Positions 24,258 through 33,301 of a stretch of DNA of 33,685 nt are shown here, in pieces (position 1 is the stretch's first letter; every line of letters starts with the position of its first letter). The notes under the pieces are model-generated. The model saw nothing but the letters and a program-made list of their open reading frames with translations, was not told where the DNA came from and ran no database searches. The stretch lies in NCBI GenBank assembly GCA_017399445.1, contig JAFQCM010000099.1, positions 1 to 33,685 of the forward strand. The letters are read 5' to 3'. Source of the stretch: Lachnospiraceae bacterium (GTDB taxonomy: Bacteria; Bacillota; Clostridia; Lachnospirales; Lachnospiraceae). The translations under genes and the position numbers were made by a program.

Positions 24258-24536
24258 TTGAGTACAACAAAAAAAATACCTCTCCGTAAATGCATTGGAT
24301 GCGGAGAAATGAAAGATAAACGAGAGTTATTGCGGGTATTAAAAACAAGTGAAAATGAAATCACAGTAGATACCACTGGAAAAAAGAATGGTCGAGGAGC
24401 ATATCTTTGCTATAAGCGAGAATGCTTAAGTCAGGCAATGAAAAATAAAGGATTAGAACGTTCCTTTAAAATGCCAATTAGTAAAGATATCTACGAAAGC
24501 CTGGAAAAGGAGTTTGATACACTTGGCACAAAATAA
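24258..24536 (+). CDS. rnpM: YlxR/RnpM family RNA-binding protein
   Basis: A 92-residue basic protein with the family motifs PLRKCIGCGEMKDKREL and GRGAYLCYKREC. In B. subtilis the homologue YlxR, now called RnpM, binds RNase P RNA and modulates its activity; this is family knowledge. The start is a TTG at 24258 (GGAAGTGA upstream), which places the conserved motif at the usual distance from the N-terminus. It overlaps the next gene by 14 bases. The position between nusA and the L7Ae gene is the standard one. Confidence 0.9.
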   Translation: MSTTKKIPLRKCIGCGEMKDKRELLRVLKTSENEITVDTTGKKNGRGAYLCYKRECLSQAMKNKGLERSFKMPISKDIYESLEKEFDTLGTK

Positions 24537-24846
24537 AGATAAAGTCAGTTCTCTTCTTGGGCTTGCCACCAAAGCGGGCAAGATTTCAAGCGGTGAATTT
24601 ATGACAGAAAAAATGGTGAAAGAAGGAAGAGCATTTCTTGTAATGGTAGCGGAGGATGCTTCGGATAATACAAAAAAGAAATTTAAAAATATGTGTGAAT
24701 TTTATGAAGTGCCAATCTGCTTTTTCAGTGAAAAAGAAGGCTTAGGTCACGCCATGGGAAAAGAACTTAGAGCCTCTCTTGCAGTAGTGGACGAGGGATT
24801 TGCAAAGGCTATTTTAAAGCAATTAGCACTAACAACAACTGAATAA
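24523..24846 (+). CDS. L7Ae-family ribosomal protein (YlxQ type)
   Basis: A 107-residue protein of the L7Ae/L30e/S12e/Gadd45 RNA-binding fold; the segments [34 protein letters not shown] and YEVPICFF are the typical kink-turn-binding core. I chose the TTG at 24523 because AAAGGAG (24506-24512) sits ten bases upstream; the in-frame TTG at 24514 is only one base from that site. Both lie within the end of the YlxR gene. Cytoplasmic; in Firmicutes the exact RNA target is not settled. Confidence 0.88.
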   Translation: MAQNKDKVSSLLGLATKAGKISSGEFMTEKMVKEGRAFLVMVAEDASDNTKKKFKNMCEFYEVPICFFSEKEGLGHAMGKELRASLAVVDEGFAKAILKQLALTTTE

Positions 24847-24862
24847 TGGAGGTAGTATAAGT

Positions 24863-27118
24863 ATGTCAAGAATGAGAGTACATGAATTGGCGAAAGCATT
24901 AGAAAAAGATAGTAAAGAAATTATAAATATATTAAAAGAACAGGGAATTGAAAAGAAAGCCCAAAGTGCTTTAGAAGAAAATGAAGTTGTTCTGGTAAAG
25001 AATGCATTAGGCGTAGCTGTAGAAGAAAGTAAAAATGACAACGAGGAAAAGGCAGAAGAAAAGAAAAATATTTCAACAGTACACAATCCACAGAATAGTC
25101 AGACTTTAAAAAATGATAAGAAAAATGAAAAGTCACAAAAGAATAATAATCCAACATATGCAAAAAATAATAACGTAACAAAAGAAGAAAAGCAAAGCAA
25201 AGAACCTGCAAAAAACAATAAGCAGGAAAACAAAAAAAACAAAAACGATAAAAGGGATAAAAATAAGGAACAAAGCAGTCAGGGTAAACAAGTGAAACAG
25301 GATAATAAAAACAATACACAACCAAAGCAGCAGCAAAAGCCGCCTGTGAAGGAAAAAGAAGAAACCATTAAAACCATTACCATTCCAGAAACACTTACAA
25401 TTAAAGAACTGGCAGACAAAATGAAAATTCAGCCAGCAGCTATTGTGAAAAAGTTGTTTATGCAGGGAACCATGGTTACTGTAAATCAGGAAATTGAATT
25501 CGATATGGCAGAAGAAATTGCATTAGAATATAATGTAATCTGTGAACCAGAAGAAAAAGTAGATGTTATTGCAGAACTTTTAAAAGAGTCAGAAGAACCA
25601 GAAGAAAATTTAGTTCCAAGACCACCAGTAGTTTGTGTTATGGGGCATGTTGATCATGGTAAAACTTCTCTTTTAGATGCGATCCGTGATACCCATGTCA
25701 TTGACAGGGAAGCAGGTGGTATTACACAGCATATTGGTGCTTATGTAGTAGAATGCAATGGACAGAGAATCACATTTTTAGACACTCCTGGACATGAAGC
25801 ATTTACTGCTATGCGTATGCGTGGTGCCAATGCTACAGATATTGCAATTCTTGTAGTAGCAGCTGATGATGGTGTAATGCCACAAACCATTGAAGCCATC
25901 AACCATGCCAAAGCAGCAGGTACCGAAATTATTGTTGCTATCAATAAAATTGATAAGCCAAGTGCAAATATTGAAAGAGTAAAACAAGAACTTTCTGAGC
26001 ATGAACTGATTGCAGAAGACTGGGGTGGAAGTACTATCTTTGTACCAGTTTCTGCACGTACTCATGAAGGAATTGAGGAACTTTTGGAAATGATTCTTTT
26101 AACAGCCGAAGTAAGTGAATTAAAAGCAAATCCAAAACGTGCGGCTAGAGGTTTAGTTATTGAAGCAGAACTTGACAAAGGAAAAGGTCCGGTTGCTACT
26201 GTATTAGTACAAAAGGGTACTTTAAGAGTAGGAGATCCAATTGCAGCAGGTTCCTGCTACGGTAAAGTTCGTGCCATGATGGATGATAAAGGAAGAAGAG
26301 TAAAAGAAGCAGGTCCATCTACTCCGGTAGAAATCTTAGGATTAAGTGATGTACCTAATGCTGGTGAAATCTTCGTATCTCCTGCAACAGATAAAGAAGC
26401 CAGAAATTTTGCAGAAACCTTCATTTCAGAAGGCAGAACGAGAATGTTGGAAGAAACTAAGAATAAGATGTCTTTGGATGATTTATTCTCACAAATTCAG
26501 GCTGGTAATGTAAAGGAATTAAATATCATTGTAAAAGCTGATGTACAGGGGTCTGTGGAAGCAGTAAAACAGAGTCTTGTAAAGCTTTCTAATGAAGAAG
26601 TTGTAGTAAAAGTAATTCATGGTGGTGTAGGTGCTGTGAATGAATCTGACGTAAGCCTTGCAGCAGCTTCCAATGCAATTATTATCGGATTTAATGTAAG
26701 ACCGGATCCTGTAGCAAAAGCAACTGCTGACAGAGAAGGTGTAGACTTAAGATTATACAGAGTTATTTACAATGCTATTGAAGATGTAGAAGCAGCTATG
26801 AAGGGTATGTTAGAACCGATTTATGAAGAAAAAGTAATTGGTCATGCAGAAGTGCGCCAGACATTTAAAGCTTCTGGTGTTGGTACTATTGCAGGTTCAT
26901 ACGTATTAGATGGTGTATTTGAAAGAGATTGTCAGGTTCGTATTACAAGAGAAGGCGATTTAATCTTTACTGGTGCATTAGCTTCTCTTAAGAGATTTAA
27001 AGATGATGTAAAAGAAGTAAAATCTGGTTATGAATGCGGACTTGTATTTGAAAAGTTCAATGATTTAAAAGAAGGCGACTTAGTAGAAGCATACAAGATG
27101 GTTGAGGTGCCAAGATAA
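24863..27118 (+). CDS. infB: translation initiation factor IF-2
   Basis: GTPase that places initiator tRNA on the ribosome. In 751 residues: an N-terminal IF2_N helix domain (1-50, [17 protein letters not shown]), a long Lys/Asn/Gln/Glu-rich disordered linker (about 55-170), a second IF2_N domain (about 177-230), the G domain with G1 GHVDHGKT (261-268), [12 protein letters not shown], then domains II, III and IV ([27 protein letters not shown]). AGGAGG-like GGAGGT precedes the ATG. The stop overlaps the rbfA start (TAATG), indicating coupling. The strongly basic linker explains long hydrophobic antisense frames here. Confidence 0.98.
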   Translation: MSRMRVHELAKALEKDSKEIINILKEQGIEKKAQSALEENEVVLVKNALGVAVEESKNDNEEKAEEKKNISTVHNPQNSQTLKNDKKNEKSQKNNNPTYAKNNNVTKEEKQSKEPAKNNKQENKKNKNDKRDKNKEQSSQGKQVKQDNKNNTQPKQQQKPPVKEKEETIKTITIPETLTIKELADKMKIQPAAIVKKLFMQGTMVTVNQEIEFDMAEEIALEYNVICEPEEKVDVIAELLKESEEPEENLVPRPPVVCVMGHVDHGKTSLLDAIRDTHVIDREAGGITQHIGAYVVECNGQRITFLDTPGHEAFTAMRMRGANATDIAILVVAADDGVMPQTIEAINHAKAAGTEIIVAINKIDKPSANIERVKQELSEHELIAEDWGGSTIFVPVSARTHEGIEELLEMILLTAEVSELKANPKRAARGLVIEAELDKGKGPVATVLVQKGTLRVGDPIAAGSCYGKVRAMMDDKGRRVKEAGPSTPVEILGLSDVPNAGEIFVSPATDKEARNFAETFISEGRTRMLEETKNKMSLDDLFSQIQAGNVKELNIIVKADVQGSVEAVKQSLVKLSNEEVVVKVIHGGVGAVNESDVSLAAASNAIIIGFNVRPDPVAKATADREGVDLRLYRVIYNAIEDVEAAMKGMLEPIYEEKVIGHAEVRQTFKASGVGTIAGSYVLDGVFERDCQVRITREGDLIFTGALASLKRFKDDVKEVKSGYECGLVFEKFNDLKEGDLVEAYKMVEVPR

Positions 27119-27468
27119 TGAGAAAAAACAGCATTAAAAATACAAGAATTAATGGAGAAGTGCTGAAAGAATTAAGTAATATTATCAGAAATGAAGTGAA
27201 AGATCCACGAATTCATCCTATGACAAGTGTGGTTGCAGTAGAAGTTGCTCCGGATTTAAAAAGTGCCAAAGCTTACATTAGTGTACTTGGAGATGAAGAA
27301 GCAAAAGCGAATACATTAAAAGGATTGAAGAGTGCTTCAGGTGTTATTCGAAGTAAACTTGCACATTCCATTAATCTTCGGAATACGCCGGAAATTACAT
27401 TCATATTGGATCAATCTATTGAATATGGTGTAAACATGGCGAAATTGATTGATGATGTAAACCGGTAA
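27118..27468 (+). CDS. rbfA: ribosome-binding factor A
   Basis: A 116-residue single KH-fold protein that assists 16S rRNA 5' end maturation in the 30S subunit. Motifs: RINGEVLKELSNIIRNEVKDPRI and LRNTPEITFILDQSIEYG, at normal positions. Its start overlaps the infB stop, and its stop codon lies in the left arm of a hairpin. Confidence 0.96.
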   Translation: MRKNSIKNTRINGEVLKELSNIIRNEVKDPRIHPMTSVVAVEVAPDLKSAKAYISVLGDEEAKANTLKGLKSASGVIRSKLAHSINLRNTPEITFILDQSIEYGVNMAKLIDDVNR

Positions 27469-27493
27469 AAACCCTTTTATAGGGGTTTTTACC
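27464..27493 (+). terminator. hairpin containing the rbfA stop, possible internal terminator
   Basis: GGTAAAAACCC (27464-27474) pairs with GGGTTTTTACC (27483-27493), 11 bp with an eight-base loop. The core AACCC/GGGTT followed by TTTTT acts like an intrinsic terminator. It lies inside an operon, so partial termination is likely. Confidence 0.65.
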
Positions 27494-27523
27494 AAAGTAA
27501 AATAGAATGGAAGGGGAATAGTT

Positions 27524-28471
27524 ATGAATTGTCTGGAACAAATGCTTTCTGGAGTAAAAACAGTAGCAATTGCAGGTCATGTAAGACCGGATGGGGATTG
27601 TATTGGTTCCTGTCTTGGACTTTATAATTACATAAAGGAAAACTTTCCAGAAGTAGAGGTTACTGTTTATCTGGAAGAACCTTCCAGAGTGTTTGGATTT
27701 CTTCAGGGAATTGATAAAATTTGTTATGATTATACAAAAGAGGTCACTTATGATGTGTTTTTCACCCTTGATTGTGGGGACAAAAATCGCTTAGGTGAAG
27801 CAGCAGCTTATTTTGATACTGCAAAACATACCGTATGTATTGATCATCATATTAGTAATGTGGGATTTGCAGAAGAAAACTACATTAAAGGTGAATTAAG
27901 TTCTACTTGTGAGTTTTTGTGTGATTTTATGGATGCGGAGAAAATAAGTGTGGAAGTAGCTAAATGCCTTTATACAGGTATTGCCCATGATACAGGTGTG
28001 TTTCAGTATTCCAATACAACATCAAAAACTTTAAATACTGTAGGAATGTTGATTGATAAAGGCTTCGATTTTACAAAAATTATTGATGAAACTTTTTATC
28101 AGAAAACCTACAAACAAAAACAGATTACCGGAAGGGCTTTATTAGAAAGTATTATGGTATTAGGTGGAAAGGTAATCTTTAGTGTAGTTCATCAAAAAGA
28201 TATGGAATTTTATGGAGTGACTGCGGGAGATTTAGATGGAATTGTAAGCCAGCTCCGAACTACTGAAGGAGTAGAAGTTGCTATTTTCCTTTATGAAATG
28301 GAACCTCAGGTGTATAAAGTAAGTATGCGGTCAAATCAGTATGTTAATGTAAGTGAAATCGCTTCTTTTTTTGGAGGCGGTGGCCATATCAAAGCAGCAG
28401 GATGTACCATGCAGGGAAGTATGCATGATGTAATTAATAATTTGACAGAGCATATTGAAAAGCAAATGTAA
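27524..28471 (+). CDS. nrnA: bifunctional oligoribonuclease/PAP phosphatase, DHH family
   Basis: Degrades short RNA oligonucleotides and hydrolyses 3'-phosphoadenosine 5'-phosphate (NrnA family knowledge). The 315-residue protein has the DHH-domain manganese motifs GHVRPDGDCIGS (about 19-30), FTLDCGDKNRLGE, and IDHHISN (the DHH triad), and the C-terminal DHHA1 substrate motif FFGGGGHIKAAG. AAGGGGA precedes the ATG. It sits between rbfA and truB, as in many Firmicutes. Confidence 0.95.
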   Translation: MNCLEQMLSGVKTVAIAGHVRPDGDCIGSCLGLYNYIKENFPEVEVTVYLEEPSRVFGFLQGIDKICYDYTKEVTYDVFFTLDCGDKNRLGEAAAYFDTAKHTVCIDHHISNVGFAEENYIKGELSSTCEFLCDFMDAEKISVEVAKCLYTGIAHDTGVFQYSNTTSKTLNTVGMLIDKGFDFTKIIDETFYQKTYKQKQITGRALLESIMVLGGKVIFSVVHQKDMEFYGVTAGDLDGIVSQLRTTEGVEVAIFLYEMEPQVYKVSMRSNQYVNVSEIASFFGGGGHIKAAGCTMQGSMHDVINNLTEHIEKQM

Positions 28472-28495
28472 AACAGGATAAAAGAGGAGCACAGT

Positions 28496-29395
28496 GTGTA
28501 TAACGGAATTATAAATGTTTATAAAGAAAAAGGCTTTACTTCCCATGATGTGGTGGCAAAGCTTCGAGGGATATTAAAACAGAAAAAAATCGGTCATACA
28601 GGGACTTTAGATCCAGATGCGGAAGGTGTGCTTCCTGTTTGCCTTGGCAAGGCAACCAAGCTTTGTGAGTTACTTACAGATAAAGATAAAACTTACGAAG
28701 CCTGTCTCCTTTTAGGAATTAGTACAGATACACAGGATATGACCGGAACCATTTTAAAAGAGCAGCCTGTTCAGGTAACAAAAGAACAGGTAATTCAAAT
28801 GCTATCTTCCTTTCAGGGAGAATATGATCAGATTCCACCTATGTATTCTGCATTGAAAGTTAATGGAAAAAAATTGTACGAATATGCTAGAGAAGGTATT
28901 GAGGTAGAACGAAAACCAAGAAAAGTACAGATATTTTCCATTAAAATTCAAAAAATCGAATTGCCAAGAGTTTGGTTTTCTGTAGAGTGTTCCAAAGGTA
29001 CCTATATTAGAACACTTTGTTATGATATTGGCGAAAAACTAGGATGTGGTGGCTGTATGGAAACACTGCTTAGAACCAGAGTCAGTGTGTTTCCTATAAA
29101 AGACAGTTTAAAGCTTTCGGAAATCGAAAAATTTCGGGATGAAGAGAATTTGTCACAGATAATTATGCCTATGGATGCTATGTTTCAAACTTTAGAAGCG
29201 GCTGTTGTAAAAGAGAGATTTCAGAAGCTTTTATATAATGGCAATCCCATGGGAAGAAATTGCTTTGAAAAACAGCCTTCTTCTTTAGAAACCATACGGA
29301 TTTATGACCAGAACAAAAACTTTATAGGAATTTATCGCTGGATAGAAAAAAAGGAAATCTATCAGCCGGTAAAATTGTTTTTGCCGATTGAATAA
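28496..29395 (+). CDS. truB: tRNA pseudouridine-55 synthase
   Basis: Converts U55 in the T loop of tRNAs to pseudouridine. The 299-residue protein carries the catalytic aspartate D39 in GHTGTLDPDAEGVLP, the RNA-contact motif KTYEACLLLG, and SKGTYIRTLCYDIG. The C-terminal PUA-like part is short. It begins with GTG at 28496 after AGAGGAGC seven bases upstream; the protein begins YNGIINVYKEKGFTS as expected. It is 24 bases after nrnA. Confidence 0.95.
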   Translation: MYNGIINVYKEKGFTSHDVVAKLRGILKQKKIGHTGTLDPDAEGVLPVCLGKATKLCELLTDKDKTYEACLLLGISTDTQDMTGTILKEQPVQVTKEQVIQMLSSFQGEYDQIPPMYSALKVNGKKLYEYAREGIEVERKPRKVQIFSIKIQKIELPRVWFSVECSKGTYIRTLCYDIGEKLGCGGCMETLLRTRVSVFPIKDSLKLSEIEKFRDEENLSQIIMPMDAMFQTLEAAVVKERFQKLLYNGNPMGRNCFEKQPSSLETIRIYDQNKNFIGIYRWIEKKEIYQPVKLFLPIE

Positions 29396-29436
29396 TTTTA
29401 AAATATAACTTATTTCTCTGTGTAAAGGACGAAAAA

Positions 29437-30354
29437 ATGAAATATATAAAAGGTACAACAGATTTTAATATAGAAGAAGAAAGTGTAGTGACTTTGGGAA
29501 AGTTTGATGGTATTCATAAAGGGCATAATGTTCTTTTGAAAAAAGTAAAAGAATTGGCAGGAGATAAGTATAAAACAGTTGTTTTTACCTTTGCAGTCCA
29601 TCCGAATGTTTATTTAAAAAGTGATAAGCCAAGGGTTTTAATGACAAATTTAGAGCGCTATGAGTTTCTAGCCAGGGATGCCTATGATTATCTAATGGAA
29701 TGCCCCTTTGTGGAAGAAATTGCTTCTATGGAGCCAGAGGACTTTGTAGAAGAGATTTTGATAAAGCAGTTAAAGGCAGCCCATATTGTAGTGGGAGCGG
29801 ATTTTCATTTTGGACATGGAAGGCGAGGAAATACAGAGCTTTTGAAACGATATGAGAGAAGTGGATGTTTTAAAGTTCATATTGTGGAGAAAGAAAAGTA
29901 TGAAGGAAAAGATATTAGCAGTACTTTCGTAAGAAGTGAAGTGGAAATGGGAAGAATGGAAGAAGTAATGGAACTTTTAGGTCATCCTTATACTATTGTA
30001 GGTGAAGTAGAATATGGAAGGCAGTTAGGAAGAACTCTTGGAATTCCTACCACCAACATTATGCCACCAGATAATAAACTGCTGCCGCCTTATGGGGTGT
30101 ATTTTACCAGAACGCTCATTGATGGAAAGTCTTATAAAGGAATTACTAATATTGGATGTAAACCAACCATTGCTGATGAATTAAGGCGTGGGGTAGAAAC
30201 TTACTTATTTGACTTTAGTGGAAATCTTTATGGTAAAACTTTAACGGTGGAGTTGTATAAATATGAACGTCCGGAAATGAAGTTTAAAAGTGTGGAAACA
30301 TTAAAAGAAAAAATGGAAAGTGATATTGAAAAGGCTAAGAATTATGAATATTAA
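29437..30354 (+). CDS. ribF: bifunctional riboflavin kinase/FAD synthetase
   Basis: Makes FMN from riboflavin and FAD from FMN. In 305 residues the N-terminal nucleotidyltransferase domain has TLGKFDGIHKGH (about 20-31) and DFHFGHGRRGN, and the C-terminal kinase domain (about 185-300) has YGRQLGRTLGIPTTNI and LPPYGVYFT. AAAGGA precedes the ATG. It is the last gene of the operon; its stop codon lies in the loop of the terminator. Confidence 0.96.
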   Translation: MKYIKGTTDFNIEEESVVTLGKFDGIHKGHNVLLKKVKELAGDKYKTVVFTFAVHPNVYLKSDKPRVLMTNLERYEFLARDAYDYLMECPFVEEIASMEPEDFVEEILIKQLKAAHIVVGADFHFGHGRRGNTELLKRYERSGCFKVHIVEKEKYEGKDISSTFVRSEVEMGRMEEVMELLGHPYTIVGEVEYGRQLGRTLGIPTTNIMPPDNKLLPPYGVYFTRTLIDGKSYKGITNIGCKPTIADELRRGVETYLFDFSGNLYGKTLTVELYKYERPEMKFKSVETLKEKMESDIEKAKNYEY

Positions 30355-30369
30355 TTCTTAGCCTTTTTA
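30331..30369. terminator. bidirectional terminator between ribF and the membrane protein gene
   Basis: AAGGCTAAGAATT (30331-30343) pairs perfectly with AATTCTTAGCCTT (30353-30365), 13 bp, nine-base loop, then TTTTTAT on the plus strand. It contains the ribF stop codon and lies next to the stop of the converging minus-strand gene. Confidence 0.92.
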
Positions 30370-30377
30370 TATGAAGT

Positions 30378-32405
30378 TTAATTCCAAATGGTAGAATAGA
30401 CTTGTACAGAATCACCATCGCGAAGTAAAACCTGATAGGTAAATTCTGGAGAAAGTACTGTACTTTCCGGAAGTTGGAAGGTAAAAGTATTCGTTGGAGT
30501 AAGATTGCTTTGATAACGTAAACTGTAAATTCCATACGGGTTTTGCTGTTCAAAACGTCCGGCATAGGTTCCGCACAGAATTCCCTGGGTATCTTTTATT
30601 TCAAGGTAGATGGTTTTATTTTCCAAATTTTCAGGAGTGCAATTGAGGGTTCCTGAAACAGTATGAAAAGAACCGGTGTTACATTCTATATGTAAAAAAG
30701 ATTTTTCGGGACGTTGAGTTCTAGTACCTGTAAAGTGGTCAGAAAATTTATAAATTGGATATCCATAAAAATCCTGAATTTTAGAGAATTTGGCAGAACT
30801 GCTATAGTTCTCACAAAGGTAAACCAATTTCTGCTCAATAGCTTCATTATCTAATATTACATAATCTTCTTTGAAGAGTAAGTCCCTGTAAAGGTTTTCG
30901 ATTCCAGAAGCCTTTTTAGTGTAATTTTCATGAGGTGAACAACTAAACCAGGCACCACTAAAGAAAATATTGGAAAAGAAATGCTCTGGTGTTTTTTCTA
31001 GTATTTTATATTCCCGGGACATGGCATACACACTGGTTACATCACAAAAATAAGTTACATTTTTTGTTTTACTGATGCCGTTGATACAGTGGTATAAGTT
31101 TCCATGCATTGGTTGGGTTGTAAGTGCACGAGTAAGTAAAATTTCTGAATTAAACAATACACTTCCGCAAAGACAGAAAATGAAAGCTTTTTTTTGTGTT
31201 TTTCGTAGGACTTCAATATTAGGAAAATGCTCACATACCAAAAAAATAATCGATATAAGATATATAATCCAAAGACTGTTTAAAACCCATTCGGTAATTC
31301 TTCCAATATAATTTAAATAGATTAATGTAAATAGAAATAGACTATGTGGCAACAGCAGATTTAAAATTTTACATTGCTTTGCAAAGATGAGGCAAATCAA
31401 GGTAAGGGTGATGCAGAGTTTGAAAATTGAGTGGGTTATAATATTGTCACGAACATATTTTAGGAAAGTACTTAAATTAAAATAATTATTATGATTCATG
31501 GCAGCAATTTTTTTTAGAATTTCTAAAGTAAATTTTTCGTTATCTGCAAAGCACCAGCGCTTTAAATTCATAATATCATTGGAAGAAAGATTTAATGCGG
31601 CATATTCTTCTTGGTGTTCTTCATAAGAAGGAACTTCGTAGTCTACTAGCTGTGTTCTGACATCGTTATATTCTTTGAAATAAGCTTTCTCATCTGTGGA
31701 AACATCCCAAACATTCTCCTCAAAATAAGAGTATCCCAAGATAATACAAAAAATAAAAAGGAAAGGAATTATATAATATTTAGTAAATTCTATCCAATTT
31801 TTTTCACGAAAGGATACCATCAGTTTTTGTATCCAAAGTCCAAATCCGAAGAGGCAAACCATGAAAAACGGCTGTAATCGTACCAGGCTTCCTAAAAATA
31901 AGAAAAGAAATGATAGCAGGTATTTCATTAAGAGTTGCTTGCGAGTATCGTGTTTGGTATCAATCCAGTAAAAAATAATGATAAATCCTGTTAAAGTCAA
32001 AAGGGAAGCTGCTTTTGTGTATTGGAAAACCACATAAAAATAGTGGGAAAATCCAATGGAAAAAAATATGGATAATAGAATTCCTGACAGATTAAATTTT
32101 ATGACAGCAATATATTCTAATGTCACAACAGAAATTAGCATAAAACCATAAATAAAAAGAGCATACCAGTTGAATGATGGACATAATCCATAAAACAGTT
32201 TTAGAAAATATCCAAGTAATGTACTTACATAAACTAAAAATTCACTGTGACTTCCAAAACCATTTCCAGCGATTATGCCAAGAAAAAAGTCATCATTAGA
32301 ACTGGAAATAGGAGTTAAAAAAAAGATGCAGTAACAACAAAGTAATATGTTTAGTAAACATATACGGACAAAAATTTGTGAATTTTTCGAAATTCTTTGT
32401 TTCAT
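30378..32405 (-). CDS. multi-pass membrane protein, GT-C glycosyltransferase-like
   Basis: A 675-residue protein with about ten or more hydrophobic helices over residues 10-430 and a C-terminal extracytoplasmic part (about 440-675) ending in a beta-rich domain (TIYLEIKDTQGILCGTY). After the first helix is SSNDDFF (N37, D38, D39): an acidic pair in the first outer loop, as in lipid-phosphosugar-dependent GT-C glycosyltransferases. A role in transferring sugars to envelope polymers is inferred; no specific family is recognised. The ATG at 32405 has AAGGAGA five bases upstream; an in-frame ATG at 32444 falls within the promoter. A perfect consensus promoter with a palindrome drives it, so it is regulated. 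Confidence 0.7.
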   Translation of the reverse strand: MKQRISKNSQIFVRICLLNILLCCYCIFFLTPISSSNDDFFLGIIAGNGFGSHSEFLVYVSTLLGYFLKLFYGLCPSFNWYALFIYGFMLISVVTLEYIAVIKFNLSGILLSIFFSIGFSHYFYVVFQYTKAASLLTLTGFIIIFYWIDTKHDTRKQLLMKYLLSFLFLFLGSLVRLQPFFMVCLFGFGLWIQKLMVSFREKNWIEFTKYYIIPFLFIFCIILGYSYFEENVWDVSTDEKAYFKEYNDVRTQLVDYEVPSYEEHQEEYAALNLSSNDIMNLKRWCFADNEKFTLEILKKIAAMNHNNYFNLSTFLKYVRDNIITHSIFKLCITLTLICLIFAKQCKILNLLLPHSLFLFTLIYLNYIGRITEWVLNSLWIIYLISIIFLVCEHFPNIEVLRKTQKKAFIFCLCGSVLFNSEILLTRALTTQPMHGNLYHCINGISKTKNVTYFCDVTSVYAMSREYKILEKTPEHFFSNIFFSGAWFSCSPHENYTKKASGIENLYRDLLFKEDYVILDNEAIEQKLVYLCENYSSSAKFSKIQDFYGYPIYKFSDHFTGTRTQRPEKSFLHIECNTGSFHTVSGTLNCTPENLENKTIYLEIKDTQGILCGTYAGRFEQQNPYGIYSLRYQSNLTPTNTFTFQLPESTVLSPEFTYQVLLRDGDSVQVYSTIWN

Positions 32406-32443
32406 AGTAGTCTCCTTATAGCACATAGTATATAACTCTTTCA

Positions 32444-32472
32444 ATTATAGAAGGGCGAAGAACAGTTGTCAA
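32444..32472 (-). promoter_or_regulatory. consensus sigma-A promoter of the membrane protein gene
   Basis: Minus strand -35 TTGACA (32467-32472), 17-base spacer, -10 TATAAT (32444-32449): both boxes match consensus exactly. The -35 overlaps a perfect palindrome. Confidence 0.9.
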
Positions 32473-32485
32473 ATTGGAATTTGAC
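32468..32485. promoter_or_regulatory. perfect palindrome, likely operator
   Basis: GTCAAATT-GG-AATTTGAC, 8-bp arms with two central bases. It covers the -35 of the minus-strand promoter and ends in TTGACT (32481-32486), a possible -35 for the divergent metallo-hydrolase gene. A dimeric repressor bound here could control both genes. Confidence 0.7.
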
Positions 32486-32578
32486 TTATAAAAGAAAGTA
32501 TGAGAATATATTCAATAGGACATAAAACCAATTTTTTAGAAAATGTAATTATAAGAAAAGGGAAAAGGGGAAGGAAAT

Positions 32579-33301
32579 ATGAAGGTTACATATATTTACC
32601 ATAGTTGTTACATTGTAGAGTTTGAAAAGGAAATTTTAATCTTTGATTATTTTATGGGAAAACTTCCGGAGTTTGACAGAAATAAGAAAATATATTTTTT
32701 TGCAAGCCATAAGCATCACGATCATTTTGATATGTGCATTTTTAAGTATGCAGATAAATATCCTAATGTAAAATACATTTTATCCAATGATATCCGCATA
32801 TCTGAAAAATATTTGGAACGAAATGGATATTCAAAAGAAATTAAGAGTAAAATTATTACTGTTGGAAAACGTGATGAGAAGCAGATTGATGAAATGAAGG
32901 TGGAAACTTTAAAATCCAATGATGCTGGTGTGGCTTTCGTTGTAACGGTAGCAGGTAAATGTATTTATCATGCAGGAGACTTGAACTGGTGGCATTGGGA
33001 AGGGGAACCGGAGGATTATAATTCCGGACTGAAATTTAAATATATTGTGGAAATTGAAAAATTAAAAGACAGAAAAATTGATGTAGCCTTTGTACCATTA
33101 GATTCCCGATTAAATACTTCTTTTTATAAAGGGTTAGACCACTTTGCCAGAAATACCAAGGCAGAATTGATTTTCCCTATGCATATGTGGCGAAAATATG
33201 AAATTATTGAGAAGTTTAAGAGGAGTGAAATTACAAAAGAATATAGGCAACGTATTATCAATGTGGAAAAAGAGAATGAAAGCTGGGTGATTGAAGAGTG
33301 A
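32579..33301 (+). CDS. metallo-beta-lactamase-fold hydrolase (UlaG-like)
   Basis: A 240-residue cytoplasmic protein. The zinc motif HxHxDH is visible as SHKHHDHFD (H43-H48 area) and further ligands include HAGDLNWWHWEG and a late FPMHMW histidine. The pattern IYHSCYIVEFEKEILIFDYF at the N-terminus resembles the UlaG/YycJ side of the superfamily, which hydrolyse phosphodiester or lactone substrates; the substrate cannot be told. AAGGAA precedes the ATG. The stop overlaps the GTG of the next gene (GTGA), indicating coupling. It is divergent from the membrane protein, sharing a palindrome. Confidence 0.85.
   Translation: MKVTYIYHSCYIVEFEKEILIFDYFMGKLPEFDRNKKIYFFASHKHHDHFDMCIFKYADKYPNVKYILSNDIRISEKYLERNGYSKEIKSKIITVGKRDEKQIDEMKVETLKSNDAGVAFVVTVAGKCIYHAGDLNWWHWEGEPEDYNSGLKFKYIVEIEKLKDRKIDVAFVPLDSRLNTSFYKGLDHFARNTKAELIFPMHMWRKYEIIEKFKRSEITKEYRQRIINVEKENESWVIEE

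Noticed and set aside
25133..25336. Minus-strand frame encoding a very hydrophobic small protein
   Set aside because: It is the antisense of the Lys/Asn-rich linker of IF-2; AAA and AAT codons read backwards give Phe, Leu and Ile. No ribosome site.
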